Shown in pieces: positions 17,168 to 25,306 of a stretch of 64,000 nucleotides of DNA (position 1 is its first letter; the number at the start of each line of letters is the position of its first letter). The notes under the pieces are model-generated. The model was not told where the DNA came from, searched no databases, and saw only the letters and a program-made list of their open reading frames with translations. The DNA comes from Pseudorhodoplanes sp. (GTDB taxonomy: Bacteria; Pseudomonadota; Alphaproteobacteria; Rhizobiales; Xanthobacteraceae): positions 62,001 to 126,000 of the forward strand of contig JABARS010000003.1 in assembly GCA_019187085.1 (NCBI GenBank), given 5' to 3'. Position numbers and translations under genes: made by a program.

Positions 17168-18514
17168 ATGGCGCAGACTTTCGATCTGATTTTCCGGGGC
17201 GGAACCGTCGTCAACCAGGACGGCGAGACCGCCCGCGACGTCGGCGTCAGCGGTGGGCGCATCGCCGCGCTCGGCGACCTGTCGCGGGCTTCGGCCGCCG
17301 AAACGGTCGATTGCCGCGGCCTGCACATCCTGCCCGGCGTCATCGATACCCAGGTGCATTTCCGCGAGCCGGGCGCCCCGCACAAGGAAGACCTCGAATC
17401 CGGCTCGCTCAGCGCGGTGATGGGCGGCGTCACCGCCGTCTTCGAGATGCCCAACACCGCCCCGCTCACCATCACCGCCGACGCCATGGCCGACAAGGTC
17501 GCGCGCGCGCGCCGTCGCATGCACTGCGACTTCGCCTTCTTCATCGGCGGCACGCGCGAGAACGCGTCGCTCCTGCCGGAGCTGGAGCGGCTGCCGGGCT
17601 GCGCGGGCGTGAAGGTGTTCATGGGCTCCTCGACCGGCTCGCTCCTGCTGGCCGACGAGGCGGACCTGCGGCGCGTGCTTTCGGTGATCCGCCGCCGCGC
17701 GTCGTTCCATGCCGAGGACGAAAAACGGCTCAACGAGCGCAAGCCGCTGCGCGTGGAGGGCGATCCGCGCTCGCATCCGGTGTGGCGCGACGAGACCGCA
17801 GCGATGCTGGCGACCGAGCGGCTGGTGCGGCTCGCCCGCGAGACCGGCGCGCGCGTGCATGTGCTGCACGTGTCGACCGCGGTCGAGATGGCGTTCCTGC
17901 AGGACCACAAGGACGTCGCCTCGGTGGAAGTGACGCCGCATCACCTGACGCTGGAAGCTCCCGACTGCTACGAGCGGCTCGGCACGTTCGCGCAGATGAA
18001 TCCGCCGGTGCGCTCCGCCGAGCACAAGGCCGCGCTCTGGCGCGGGCTGGCGCAGGGCGTCGTCGACGTTCTCGGCTCCGACCACGCCCCGCATACGCGC
18101 GAGGAGAAGGAGCAGACCTATCCGGCGAGCCCCTCCGGCATGACCGGCGTGCAGACGCTGGTGCCGCTCATGCTCGACCACGTCAATGCCGGCCGGTTGT
18201 CGCTATTGCGCTTTGTCGACCTTTCGAGCGCCGGTCCCGCGCGCCTGTTCGGGATCGCGCGCAAGGGCCGCATTGCCGCCGGCTACGACGCCGACCTCAC
18301 GATCGTCGATCTCAAGCGCCGCGAGACCATCACCGACGAACGGGTCGCCTCGCGCGCCGGCTGGACGCCCTATCACGGCAAGGCCGTCACCGGCTGGCCG
18401 GTCGGCACCATCGTGCGCGGCCGGCGCGTGATGTGGGAGGGCGCGCTCGTCACGCCGGCGCAGGGCGAGCCGGTTAACTTTCTGGAAACCCTCGATCGAC
18501 GTGCGCGGGGATGA
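17168..18514 (+). CDS. pyrC: Dihydroorotase (class I/IIb-like amidohydrolase)
   Basis: 448-residue amidohydrolase. Metal and catalytic features: VIDTQVHFREPG, GVKVFMGSSTGSL with Lys149 as the likely carboxylated lysine, HVLHVST, VTPHHL, and GSDHAPH with Asp305 as the catalytic base. The first histidine of the usual HxH pair is a glutamine (Gln62), which seems characteristic of this subgroup but may change metal binding. No pyrB or carA lies next to it. It could serve pyrimidine synthesis or be a dihydroorotase-like paralog. Confidence 0.82.
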   Translation: MAQTFDLIFRGGTVVNQDGETARDVGVSGGRIAALGDLSRASAAETVDCRGLHILPGVIDTQVHFREPGAPHKEDLESGSLSAVMGGVTAVFEMPNTAPLTITADAMADKVARARRRMHCDFAFFIGGTRENASLLPELERLPGCAGVKVFMGSSTGSLLLADEADLRRVLSVIRRRASFHAEDEKRLNERKPLRVEGDPRSHPVWRDETAAMLATERLVRLARETGARVHVLHVSTAVEMAFLQDHKDVASVEVTPHHLTLEAPDCYERLGTFAQMNPPVRSAEHKAALWRGLAQGVVDVLGSDHAPHTREEKEQTYPASPSGMTGVQTLVPLMLDHVNAGRLSLLRFVDLSSAGPARLFGIARKGRIAAGYDADLTIVDLKRRETITDERVASRAGWTPYHGKAVTGWPVGTIVRGRRVMWEGALVTPAQGEPVNFLETLDRRARG

Positions 18515-18545
18515 CGGCGCGGATGTGATCTGGGGCAGTGTTTTG

Positions 18546-18564
18546 TTAGCCGCGGATCGGCTAA
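18546..18564. other. Inverted repeat between dihydroorotase and response-regulator genes
   Basis: TTAGCCG-CGGAT-CGGCTAA is a perfect 7-bp stem with a 5-base loop. It follows the dihydroorotase stop by 31 bases and precedes the next ATG by 42 bases. It may be a weak terminator (no T-run) or an operator. Confidence 0.4.
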
Positions 18565-18606
18565 TCGAACCCTTCTGCACTTGAAATCAGGAAGGGGGCG
18601 GCATTC

Positions 18607-19371
18607 ATGCATGGCGATCTGGTGGCATTGCGGATGCTGGTCGTCGGTTCCGCGGGCGTCGATCGCGACGCCCTGCGGGCCGCGGCCGCGCAGGCGCCCC
18701 TGCCGCTGGAAGTCCTGGAAGCCGAAACCGCTCCGCGCGCCGCCGCCGTCCTGGAAGACGGCCGCTTCGACATCGTGCTGCTCGACGATGCGCTGCCGGC
18801 CGACGACTGGCGGCGGGTGACGCGTACGGCCCGCGCATGCAAGACGCCGCCCTTCGTGATCGCGCTGGCTGACGATCTCTCGCACTATCCCGCCGGTACA
18901 CTCGATGCCGACGCGGTCGCGCGCAAGCCGGCCGCCGCTGCGGCCGCGCAGGAACTCATGCATGCCTGCGTACAGACCCGCTTTCCGAGCCGTCTGCTTA
19001 TGGTCGACGATTCGCCGACCATGCGCGCGATCGTGAAGAAGATATTGTCCGCCAGCCGTTTTCCGGTCGACATTTCGGAAACCTCGGACGGTCGCGCCGC
19101 GCTCGAAATGATCGCGCGCGGGGCTTTCGATATCGTCTTTCTCGACTACAACATGCCCGGCCTGAACGGGGTTGCGACGCTATCGGAGCTGCGCCGCACC
19201 GCCCCGTGCATCAAGGTCGTGATCATGACCTCCGACGGCAATCCCGGCGTCGAGGAGCGTGCACGAGAAGCCGGCGCCAATGCCTTCCTGCGCAAGCCGT
19301 TCTATCCGGCGGACGTCGATGCGGTGCTTTACGGCCTGTTCGGGCTGCAGCCGCTGGCCAAAGCCGGATGA
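18607..19371 (+). CDS. Double-receiver response regulator without output domain
   Basis: 254 residues with two receiver domains. The first (1-118) is degenerate: it lacks the N-terminal acidic pair (LVVGSAGV) but keeps IVLLDDALP. The second (128-250) is canonical: LMVDDSPTMR (Asp134/135), FLDYNMPG (phosphoacceptor Asp180), MTSD and RKPF (Lys230). There is no DNA-binding or enzymatic output. It could be a phosphorelay intermediate or a CheY-like protein acting by protein contact. A strong ribosome site, AGGAAGGGGG, precedes the ATG. No histidine kinase lies nearby. Confidence 0.85.
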   Translation: MHGDLVALRMLVVGSAGVDRDALRAAAAQAPLPLEVLEAETAPRAAAVLEDGRFDIVLLDDALPADDWRRVTRTARACKTPPFVIALADDLSHYPAGTLDADAVARKPAAAAAAQELMHACVQTRFPSRLLMVDDSPTMRAIVKKILSASRFPVDISETSDGRAALEMIARGAFDIVFLDYNMPGLNGVATLSELRRTAPCIKVVIMTSDGNPGVEERAREAGANAFLRKPFYPADVDAVLYGLFGLQPLAKAG

Positions 19372-19395
19372 CTTTTCTTCAAAGCCGGCCCCCGC

Positions 19396-19413
19396 TTTCG
19401 GGATCATGCTTTA
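19396..19413 (-). repeat. Partial copy of a dispersed palindromic repeat
   Basis: On the minus strand this reads TAAAGCATGATCCCGAAA, identical over 18 bases to 36300-36317. The repeat supplies the TAA stop of the minus-strand gene ending at 19411. Confidence 0.7.
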
Positions 19414-20061
19414 GTCGCCCGACACGAAATAATGCCAGGTGCCGTCCGGCCCGATGCCGAGGCGGTAGAAGCTGTAGGCGCCGAAGTCCTGCATTTCCTT
19501 GTAGTCGGCACCGGTCACGATCCGGAACAGTTCGACGCGCTGTTGCGGGGTCAGCGCCTTGAGCGGCATGCGCGCGAAATAGGGCCATACATAGACTTCC
19601 TGCGGCGTGCCCTTCTCGACATGCACGAACGGGGCTTCGAGGATCGAGATCAGGATCGCGAGCGCCTCGACGCCTTCGGAGTCAGGATAGTTCGCCTTCC
19701 AGAACGCCGCCGGGTCGCGATGGTCGGACAGCGAGAAGACCGGCATCCCGTTATCCTTCATCACGGCCATGAGCTTGCCGAGATCGCCGGTGCGCGCGGC
19801 GGTGAGGATACGCTCGCGCGTGGCGGCGACTGGGGCGGGCAGGCGGGCAAGGTCGGCGATGATTTCGGGCATCGCCCCGTCGGCCGCTTTCGGGTCGACC
19901 TTCGCGGCCGTCCTGGCGTCGGGCGCAGGCGCTGCCGGCGGACGGATGGTTTCGGTGCGCACGCGGGTCTGGGCCTGCAGCCCGGACAGGGCGCCGCAGG
20001 CCGCAAGCGCGAAGAAGAGGGCGGCCAGCATCCGCCCGGCGCGACCGGCGATTCGGATCAT
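19411..20061 (-). CDS. Conserved exported protein of unknown function
   Basis: 216 residues with an N-terminal signal (MLAALFFALAACGALSGLQA). A lipoprotein-like cysteine occurs inside the signal, but no clean lipobox. A proline/alanine-rich linker leads to a C-terminal domain of about 140 residues that contains SLSDHRDPAAFWKANYPD, VEALAILISILEAPFVHVEKG and the terminal SFYRLGIGPDGTWHYFVSGD. I recognise it as a type common in Rhizobiales but know no function. ATG 20031 (MLAALFF) is an alternative start. Confidence 0.75.
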   Translation of the reverse strand: MIRIAGRAGRMLAALFFALAACGALSGLQAQTRVRTETIRPPAAPAPDARTAAKVDPKAADGAMPEIIADLARLPAPVAATRERILTAARTGDLGKLMAVMKDNGMPVFSLSDHRDPAAFWKANYPDSEGVEALAILISILEAPFVHVEKGTPQEVYVWPYFARMPLKALTPQQRVELFRIVTGADYKEMQDFGAYSFYRLGIGPDGTWHYFVSGD

Positions 20062-20112
20062 CGCGCAAGGCTATCGGGATTTGATGGCGGCCGCGAGACG
20101 GCCGGCGGGAGG

Positions 20113-20376
20113 CTATTGCCGCGGCAGGTCGGCGCTGAATTCGCCGTTGCGGATGCGCACGGGCAGGCCTTCGGCGAAGCCGGCGGCGGCTTCCTCGCCA
20201 TAGGTGGAGACGAATTCGATCAGGGCGGCGAACAGGCAGGCCTGCGCCATGCAATCGTCGTCGATGCCGTCGAGACGCGCTTCGGCCCAGGCTTCCTGGA
20301 TGTAGCTCAAGGCGGCCTGCTTCTGTTCCTGGTCCGCTTTCGGCTCACGCCGGAATGCGCGCGTCACAATGCTCAT
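20113..20376 (-). CDS. Small conserved hypothetical protein
   Basis: 87 residues starting MSIVTRAFRREPKADQEQKQ, mostly helical and acidic, with two cysteines in DDCMAQACLFAALIEF. No signal peptide or membrane segment, so probably cytosolic. It lies upstream of the exported-protein gene on the same strand with a 51-base gap. Codon usage resembles its neighbours. The frame is open a little further upstream, but this ATG gives the most natural N-terminus. Confidence 0.65.
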   Translation of the reverse strand: MSIVTRAFRREPKADQEQKQAALSYIQEAWAEARLDGIDDDCMAQACLFAALIEFVSTYGEEAAAGFAEGLPVRIRNGEFSADLPRQ

Positions 20377-20480
20377 GGTGCGTCCGCGGCCCTGGAGTAC
20401 GCCGCCTGTCCTTGTTCTCAATTAAGATGTAGCACGCCCGGCCGGCCCGCCGATGCGGACCTTGGGGAAGGGTTAATGCG

Positions 20481-20891
20481 TCAATTGGTGTAGCGGGCGG
20501 TGATTTCGCGGGCGATTTTGGCGCCCTCGTCGAGATAGCGGCGGATGGCGGCGTCGGCGGCCGGGGTGCAGGTGCGGTAGGTCTGCTGGAAGCCGCGATA
20601 GCCGCGGTTGAAGCTCGCCACGAGCTTGCTGCGCCGTTCGGGCGTGTTGGCCTCCGCGTCGAGCAAAGCCTGCATCTCGGCACGCCATTTCTGGCCTTCA
20701 TTGGCCCCGCAGACGCCGCGCAGGTGATGCAGCGCGCCGAGGATTTCCGACAGCCGCTGCAGGTCGGTCTCGAAAGCTGCGCTGCTGTCGACGGCCCGGG
20801 CGGCTGGCGCCATCGCCGCGCACAAGGCGAGCGTGAGAAGAAGGCGCTGGAGCAGGGGCGGGGATATAAGCGTAAACATGGGCGGGGACAT
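20481..20891 (-). CDS. TIGR02301 family exported protein
   Basis: 136 residues with a signal peptide (PLLQRLLLTLALCAAMAPAARA). The mature part matches the Rhizobiales TIGR02301 family: LQRLSEILGALHHLRGVCG, GQKWRAEMQALLDAEA, FNRGYRGFQQTYRTCTPAAD, AAIRRYLDEGAKIAREI. The two cysteines are positioned to form a disulfide. Function unknown; periplasmic location expected. ATG 20879 is a possible alternative start. The upstream Nudix gene is 41 bases away on the same strand. Confidence 0.82.
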   Translation of the reverse strand: MSPPMFTLISPPLLQRLLLTLALCAAMAPAARAVDSSAAFETDLQRLSEILGALHHLRGVCGANEGQKWRAEMQALLDAEANTPERRSKLVASFNRGYRGFQQTYRTCTPAADAAIRRYLDEGAKIAREITARYTN

Positions 20892-20932
20892 ATGCGCCAG
20901 CGTCGGCGTCCGTGCAAGCGGTCGCCCCCCGC

Positions 20933-21376
20933 CTATCGGGCGCCTCCGACGATCCGGAAGGCGGCGGCCACGATTTCAGCGAGGCCCTCGGTGGTCTTCA
21001 GGCCGTCGAGTTCCGGCGGCGTCATCCAGCGTCCCTCGCTGACCTCGTCGTTGAGCGCAAGCGCGCCGCCGCGCCAGCGGGCGGCAAAGGGCAGAATGAC
21101 GAAATGCCGGGCCACGCGTTCGTCGCGGTCGCGCAGGATCACTTCGCGGTAATCGATCAGCGACACCGGGTCGATTTCGAACCCGGTCTCCTCGCGCACT
21201 TCGCGGCGCACGGCCTCATCGAGGGTTTCGCCGGCCTCCACCACGCCGCCCGGCAGCGTATGGATGCCGCCGGCGGGCGGGCGGGCGCGCCGCACGATCA
21301 GCACCCGGCCGTCGTGGATAATCGCGGCGCTCACCGCCAGAAACGGCCGGTCCGGATAGGCGCGCGGGTCAGTCAC
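20933..21376 (-). CDS. NUDIX hydrolase
   Basis: 147 residues with an intact Nudix box, GGVVEAGETLDEAVRREVREETG in the middle third, matching GX5EX7REUXEEXGU. The N-terminal VSAAIIHDGRVLIVRRARPP resembles the ADP-ribose/(d)NTP pyrophosphatase branch. The substrate cannot be fixed from sequence. It is divergent from the SRAP gene with 48 bases between start codons, so the two share a short promoter region. Confidence 0.92.
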   Translation of the reverse strand: MTDPRAYPDRPFLAVSAAIIHDGRVLIVRRARPPAGGIHTLPGGVVEAGETLDEAVRREVREETGFEIDPVSLIDYREVILRDRDERVARHFVILPFAARWRGGALALNDEVSEGRWMTPPELDGLKTTEGLAEIVAAAFRIVGGAR

Positions 21377-21424
21377 GGTCTAGGATTCCTGCCGTTCATT
21401 GTGATGCAACGCCGGAAGGTCGGC

Positions 21425-22162
21425 ATGTGCGGCCGCTATGCTCTCATCTCGTCGCCCGAGCTTATCAGACGCCTTCTGGCCTATCTGGACCAGCCCAATT
21501 TTCCCCTGCGCTACAATATCGCCCCCACCCAGCCGGTCGCGATCGTGCGCCTGGCGGAAGGGCAGCGCCGTTTCGCGCTCGTGCGCTGGGGGCTGCTGCC
21601 CTCCTGGGTGAAGGACCCGCGGACCTTCTCGCTCGTGATCAATGCGCGCGCCGAGACGCTTAACGACAAGCCGGCCTTCCGCAACGCCATGAAGCGCCGG
21701 CGCTGCCTCATCCCCGCCGACGGCTTCTACGAATGGAAGGCGGAGGGCGACCGCAAGCGGCCCTGTTTCGTGCGCATGAAAGACGGCGGCCCGTTTGCGT
21801 TCGCGGGCCTGTGGGAGACCTGGATCGGTCCCAATGGCGAGGAGATGGACAGCGCGGTCATCGTCACCGTGCCGGCCAACTCGCTGCTGCGGCCGGTGCA
21901 TGACCGCATGCCGGCAATCCTCGAACCCGCAGAGCATGTGCCGTGGCTCGACAGCGATCATGTGGACCAGAAAACGGCGGCGATGCTTCTCAAACCCGCG
22001 CGCGAGGGTCTGCTCGAGTTCCACGAGGTTTCGACGGCGGTCAATCGCACGGCCAATGACGGCCCCGACCTGATCGCGCCGTTCTCGGCCGGTCCGCCGG
22101 AGACGTCTCCCGCGCGGCGCCGGCGGGCGAAACCGTCCCGGCGACAGGGATCGCTGTTCTGA
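21425..22162 (+). CDS. SRAP-domain protein (YedK/HMCES-like, abasic-site shield)
   Basis: 245 residues. The catalytic Cys2 follows the initiator Met (MCGRYAL), as the family needs for a thiazolidine crosslink with abasic sites in single-stranded DNA. Further family residues lie in YNIAPTQP (Asn), DGFYEWK (Glu) and RPVHDRMPAIL (His). The frame is open about 170 codons upstream, but Cys2 and the ribosome site GGAAGG fix the start. The C-terminal 20 residues are an arginine-rich tail. Confidence 0.95.
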   Translation: MCGRYALISSPELIRRLLAYLDQPNFPLRYNIAPTQPVAIVRLAEGQRRFALVRWGLLPSWVKDPRTFSLVINARAETLNDKPAFRNAMKRRRCLIPADGFYEWKAEGDRKRPCFVRMKDGGPFAFAGLWETWIGPNGEEMDSAVIVTVPANSLLRPVHDRMPAILEPAEHVPWLDSDHVDQKTAAMLLKPAREGLLEFHEVSTAVNRTANDGPDLIAPFSAGPPETSPARRRRAKPSRRQGSLF

Positions 22163-22188
22163 GGCGCGGGCCCGATCCCTTGCGCGGC

Positions 22189-22332
22189 ATGGCCGGCGCG
22201 CTTTTCCTGCATCAGGTGCAAAGGAAGGCGGAATTCCTGTTGGCGATATGGACGGTCGCGGTGCTGATGTTTGCCGGATATGGCGGCGGGCCGCTCTCGG
22301 TCGACCGCAATATCCTCAAGCGGGAATTCTGA
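22189..22332 (+). CDS. Possible 47-residue single-span membrane protein
   Basis: An ATG at 22189 opens a 47-codon frame with one hydrophobic segment, FLLAIWTVAVLMFAGYG, and the tail GGGPLSVDRNILKREF. The tail resembles the C-termini of DoxX-type membrane proteins (GP-x-S-x-D), so this is either a real small protein or the remnant of a DoxX gene. It lies 26 bases after the SRAP stop with no strong ribosome site. It is the only coding candidate between 22163 and 22408. Confidence 0.4.
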   Translation: MAGALFLHQVQRKAEFLLAIWTVAVLMFAGYGGGPLSVDRNILKREF

Positions 22333-22408
22333 AATCGCATTCGCGCGAGGACGGCTTCTGCCGGCGGCGTGCTCCGCCGGCATTGAGCGAACCTCAGGGC
22401 ACCGAATC

Positions 22409-23818
22409 TCAGAGCACCTTGCCCGGATTGAGGATGTTGTCGGGATCGAGCGTACGCTTGAGCGTGCGCATCAGGTCGAGCGCGACCGGGTCCTTCACGT
22501 CCGGAAGCAGATCGCGCTTCATCACGCCGATGCCGTGCTCGGCGGAGATCGAGCCGCCGTGCCGGCGCACGACCGCAAACACCACTGCATTCACTTCCTG
22601 CCAGCGCGCGAGGAAGTCGGCCTTGGCCATGTCGCGCGGCTGCGACACATTGTAGTGGATGTTGCCGTCGCCGACATGGCCGAACGGCAGCGGGCGTGCG
22701 CCCGGCATGAATGCCGTCACCGCGGTATCGGCCTCGGCGATGAAGGCGGGCACGGCGGCGACCGGCACCGAAATGTCGTGCTTGATCGAGCCGCCCATGT
22801 GGCGCTGCACCTCGCCGAACAATTCGCGGATGCGCCAGAAGGCTTTCGCCTGGTCGAGGCTTTCGGCGATGGCGGCGTCGGCGATGATGCCGCGCTCCAG
22901 CCCCTGCGCGAGGATGTCCTCGATCGTCGCGCGCAAGCCCGTGCGCGCCTGCGACGACAGTTCGATCAGCACGTACCAGGGATGCACCTGCGCCAGCGGA
23001 TCGCGCGTGCCGGGCGCGTGTTCGAGCACGCCGTCGATGCCGAGCCGCGCCATCAGTTCGAAGCTGGTCACGCCGCCGGCGGTACGGTCGGCGGCGATGC
23101 CGAGGAGGTCGAGCGCGGCCTGCGGCGAGGCGAGGCCGACGAACGCGGTCTCCACCGAGCGCGGCCGCGGCAACAGGCGCAGCACCGCGGCGGTAATGAC
23201 GCCGAGCGTGCCTTCGGCGCCGATGAACAGGTTCTTCAGGTCGTAGCCGGTATTGTCCTTCTTGAGCTTGTTCAGGTTGTCGAGCACGCGTCCGTCGGCG
23301 AGCACGACCTCGATGCCGACCGCCTGGTTGCGGGCGATGCCGTAGGCGAGCGCGGCGGTGCCGCCGGCATTGGTGGAGAGGGTGCCGCCAACGGTGCAGG
23401 TGCCTTCCGAGGGCAGCGACAGCGGATAGAGCCGGTCGACCCCGGCGGCGGCTTCGCGCACGCGCTGCAGCGTCACGCCGGCTTCGCAGGTGACGGTGTT
23501 GGAGACCGGATCGATCTCGCGGATCCTGTCGAGGCGCGTGAGCGAGAGGATCACCTCGCCGTGGTTCGGGATCTGTCCGCCGACCAGCCCGGTATTGCCG
23601 CCCTGTGGCACGATCGCGGTTTTCGTTTCGCGCGCGAGGCGGACGATGGCGCCGACCTCCGCCACCGAGCCGGGACGCAGCACGACCGGCGTGCGGCCGC
23701 GATACAGATCGCGCATCTCGACGAGATAGGGCTCCTGCGCCTGCGGATCGGTGATCGCGTGGCGGTTACCGACGATGGCGGCAAAGCGGGCGATGAGCGC
23801 GGGGTCGGGTGCAGTCAT
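22409..23818 (-). CDS. FAD-binding 2-hydroxyacid dehydrogenase (D-2-hydroxyglutarate/D-lactate dehydrogenase type)
   Basis: 469 residues. The FAD-binding PCMH domain shows PQGGNTGLVGGQIP, LPSEGTCTVGGTLSTNAGG and LFIGAEGTLGVITAAVLRL. The C-terminal FAD oxidase domain has GHVGDGNIHYNVSQP, SAEHGIGVMKRD and LDPDNILNPGKVL. This set matches the D2HGDH/DLD family, which oxidises D-2-hydroxyacids and passes electrons on; the exact substrate is open. It is not beside glcE/glcF, so it is not a GlcD subunit by context. Confidence 0.92.
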   Translation of the reverse strand: MTAPDPALIARFAAIVGNRHAITDPQAQEPYLVEMRDLYRGRTPVVLRPGSVAEVGAIVRLARETKTAIVPQGGNTGLVGGQIPNHGEVILSLTRLDRIREIDPVSNTVTCEAGVTLQRVREAAAGVDRLYPLSLPSEGTCTVGGTLSTNAGGTAALAYGIARNQAVGIEVVLADGRVLDNLNKLKKDNTGYDLKNLFIGAEGTLGVITAAVLRLLPRPRSVETAFVGLASPQAALDLLGIAADRTAGGVTSFELMARLGIDGVLEHAPGTRDPLAQVHPWYVLIELSSQARTGLRATIEDILAQGLERGIIADAAIAESLDQAKAFWRIRELFGEVQRHMGGSIKHDISVPVAAVPAFIAEADTAVTAFMPGARPLPFGHVGDGNIHYNVSQPRDMAKADFLARWQEVNAVVFAVVRRHGGSISAEHGIGVMKRDLLPDVKDPVALDLMRTLKRTLDPDNILNPGKVL

Positions 23819-23968
23819 TCGGCACTGGGGCGGCGCTATTGGGCGGTGCTACGGGGCGACGCTTCATGGCGCGCGGGGAAGCATTATAGGGCTTGCCCGC
23901 GCGTTCAAGGAATTTCTTCGCGCCGCCGGCGACGGTCGCGCCCGGAGGCGCCGCCGCGTGCATGCGGT

Positions 23969-24970
23969 TCAGCGCGGCGCGGCGGCGCGCTGCAGGCGGT
24001 CGTTGATCGCTTCGCCGAGGCCCTCGTGCGGCACCGCCATGACGGCGATCGCGGTGACGCCCTCGCGGTCGAGCGCGCGCAGATGCGAGAACAGGTTGGC
24101 GGCGGCCTCCACAAGGTCGCCGGCGGGCGAGAGATTGAGCAGCGCTTTCGCACGCTGCATCTGCGGCGGCACGTGCGGGCCGAAAGCGAGCACCGCTTCA
24201 CCGGGCGCGGCATCGGTCGCCCGCAGGCGCAGATGCGCGCGCGGCGCGTAATGCGAGGCCAGCATCCCGGGCGCCAGCGGCGCCTCGTCGGACATCTCTC
24301 CGGCATTTGCGGCCGGATCGGCCGTGCGCGCCAGCGGCCGGCCGAGCGCTTCCTCGATCGCCGCGCGCGGCAGTCCGCCGGGGCGCAGGAGGCGCGCCTC
24401 CCCGATGCAGGCCACGATCGTGGATTCGACGCCGACTTTGGTCGGTCCGCCGTCGACGATCAGGTCGATACGGCCGCGCAGGTCCGCCATCACATGGGCG
24501 GCCTCGGTCGGCGAGACGTGCCCGGAGCGGTTCGCCGACGGCGCCACGACCGGCCGGCCGACATCGCGCAGGAGGCGGCGGGCGACCGGGTGGTCGGGCA
24601 CGCGCAGCGCGACGGTATCGAGGCCCGCCGTGGCGAGGTCGGACACCGGGCAGTCCGGCTGCCGCGGCACGACAAGCGTCAGCGGCCCGGGCCAGAACGC
24701 GTGCGCCAGCCGCTCGGCCTGCGGCCCCAGCACGCCCAGCCGGCGGGCGGCCGCAAGGTCGGGAACATGGGCGATCAGCGGATTGAAGCGCGGCCGGCCC
24801 TTGGCCGCATAGAGGCGGGCGACGGCGGCCCCGTCGGTCGCGTCCGCTCCGAGGCCATAGACGGTCTCGGTCGGGAAGGCGACGAGGCCCCCGCGGGCAA
24901 GGCACTGGACGGCGGCGGCGATGCCGGCGGGATCGGCGGAAACGAGCCGTGTGGTCAGTTCAACAGTCAT
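23969..24970 (-). CDS. sua5: L-threonylcarbamoyladenylate synthase (Sua5 type)
   Basis: 333 residues. The enzyme makes threonylcarbamoyl-AMP from Thr, bicarbonate and ATP for the tRNA modification t6A. The YrdC domain covers about 1-205: GGLVAFPTETVYGLGADA, AAKGRPRFNPLIAH, WPGPLTLVVPR, APSANRSGHVSPT, GVESTIV and LLRPGGL. A C-terminal Sua5 domain (about 235-333) contains SHYAPRAHLRLRAT and GLGEAINDRLQRAA. The frame is open far upstream, but the ATG at 24970 gives the family N-terminus. It is divergent from the tRNA-Pro gene, 64 bases away. Confidence 0.94.
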   Translation of the reverse strand: MTVELTTRLVSADPAGIAAAVQCLARGGLVAFPTETVYGLGADATDGAAVARLYAAKGRPRFNPLIAHVPDLAAARRLGVLGPQAERLAHAFWPGPLTLVVPRQPDCPVSDLATAGLDTVALRVPDHPVARRLLRDVGRPVVAPSANRSGHVSPTEAAHVMADLRGRIDLIVDGGPTKVGVESTIVACIGEARLLRPGGLPRAAIEEALGRPLARTADPAANAGEMSDEAPLAPGMLASHYAPRAHLRLRATDAAPGEAVLAFGPHVPPQMQRAKALLNLSPAGDLVEAAANLFSHLRALDREGVTAIAVMAVPHEGLGEAINDRLQRAAAPR

Positions 24971-25034
24971 GCAATCTATTCCGGCCTTTTGCTTGCGGGG
25001 GGTGCCCCCGGCCGTTATAAGACCGGCCTTCAGT

Positions 25035-25111
25035 CGGAGTGTAGCGCAGCCTGGTAGCGCACCTCGTTCGGGACGAGGGGGTCGCAGGTTCAAATCCTGC
25101 CACTCCGACCA
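25035..25111 (+). tRNA. tRNA-Pro (anticodon CGG)
   Basis: A 77-base cloverleaf. The acceptor stem CGGAGTG pairs with CACTCCG, followed by A and an encoded CCA. The D arm is GCGCAGCCTGGTAGCGC. The anticodon stem is CCTCG/CGAGG around loop TTCGGGA, giving anticodon CGG. The T arm is GCAGGTTCAAATCCTGC. It reads the proline codon CCG, which is common in GC-rich genomes. Confidence 0.97.
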
Positions 25112-25306
25112 TTCTCCCCACCCCTTAACCGAAACGATCCGGCGCGGCGAGGCCCATCTCCCCGCCCATTCCGGATGCACCGCACAAGACGTTCCGCGGC
25201 GCCGGAACCTGCGCAAACTCGCGCTTGTGCTTGGGGCGGCTCGCCACGTAACGTCCTCGCCAGAACAACGTCCTCCGGGCCAGCCGGGGGCACAGGGAGG
25301 ATCGAA

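Noticed and set aside
22271..25057. 928-codon plus-strand open frame
   Set aside because: Runs antisense to the FAD-linked dehydrogenase and Sua5 and through the start of the tRNA gene; no recognisable domain.
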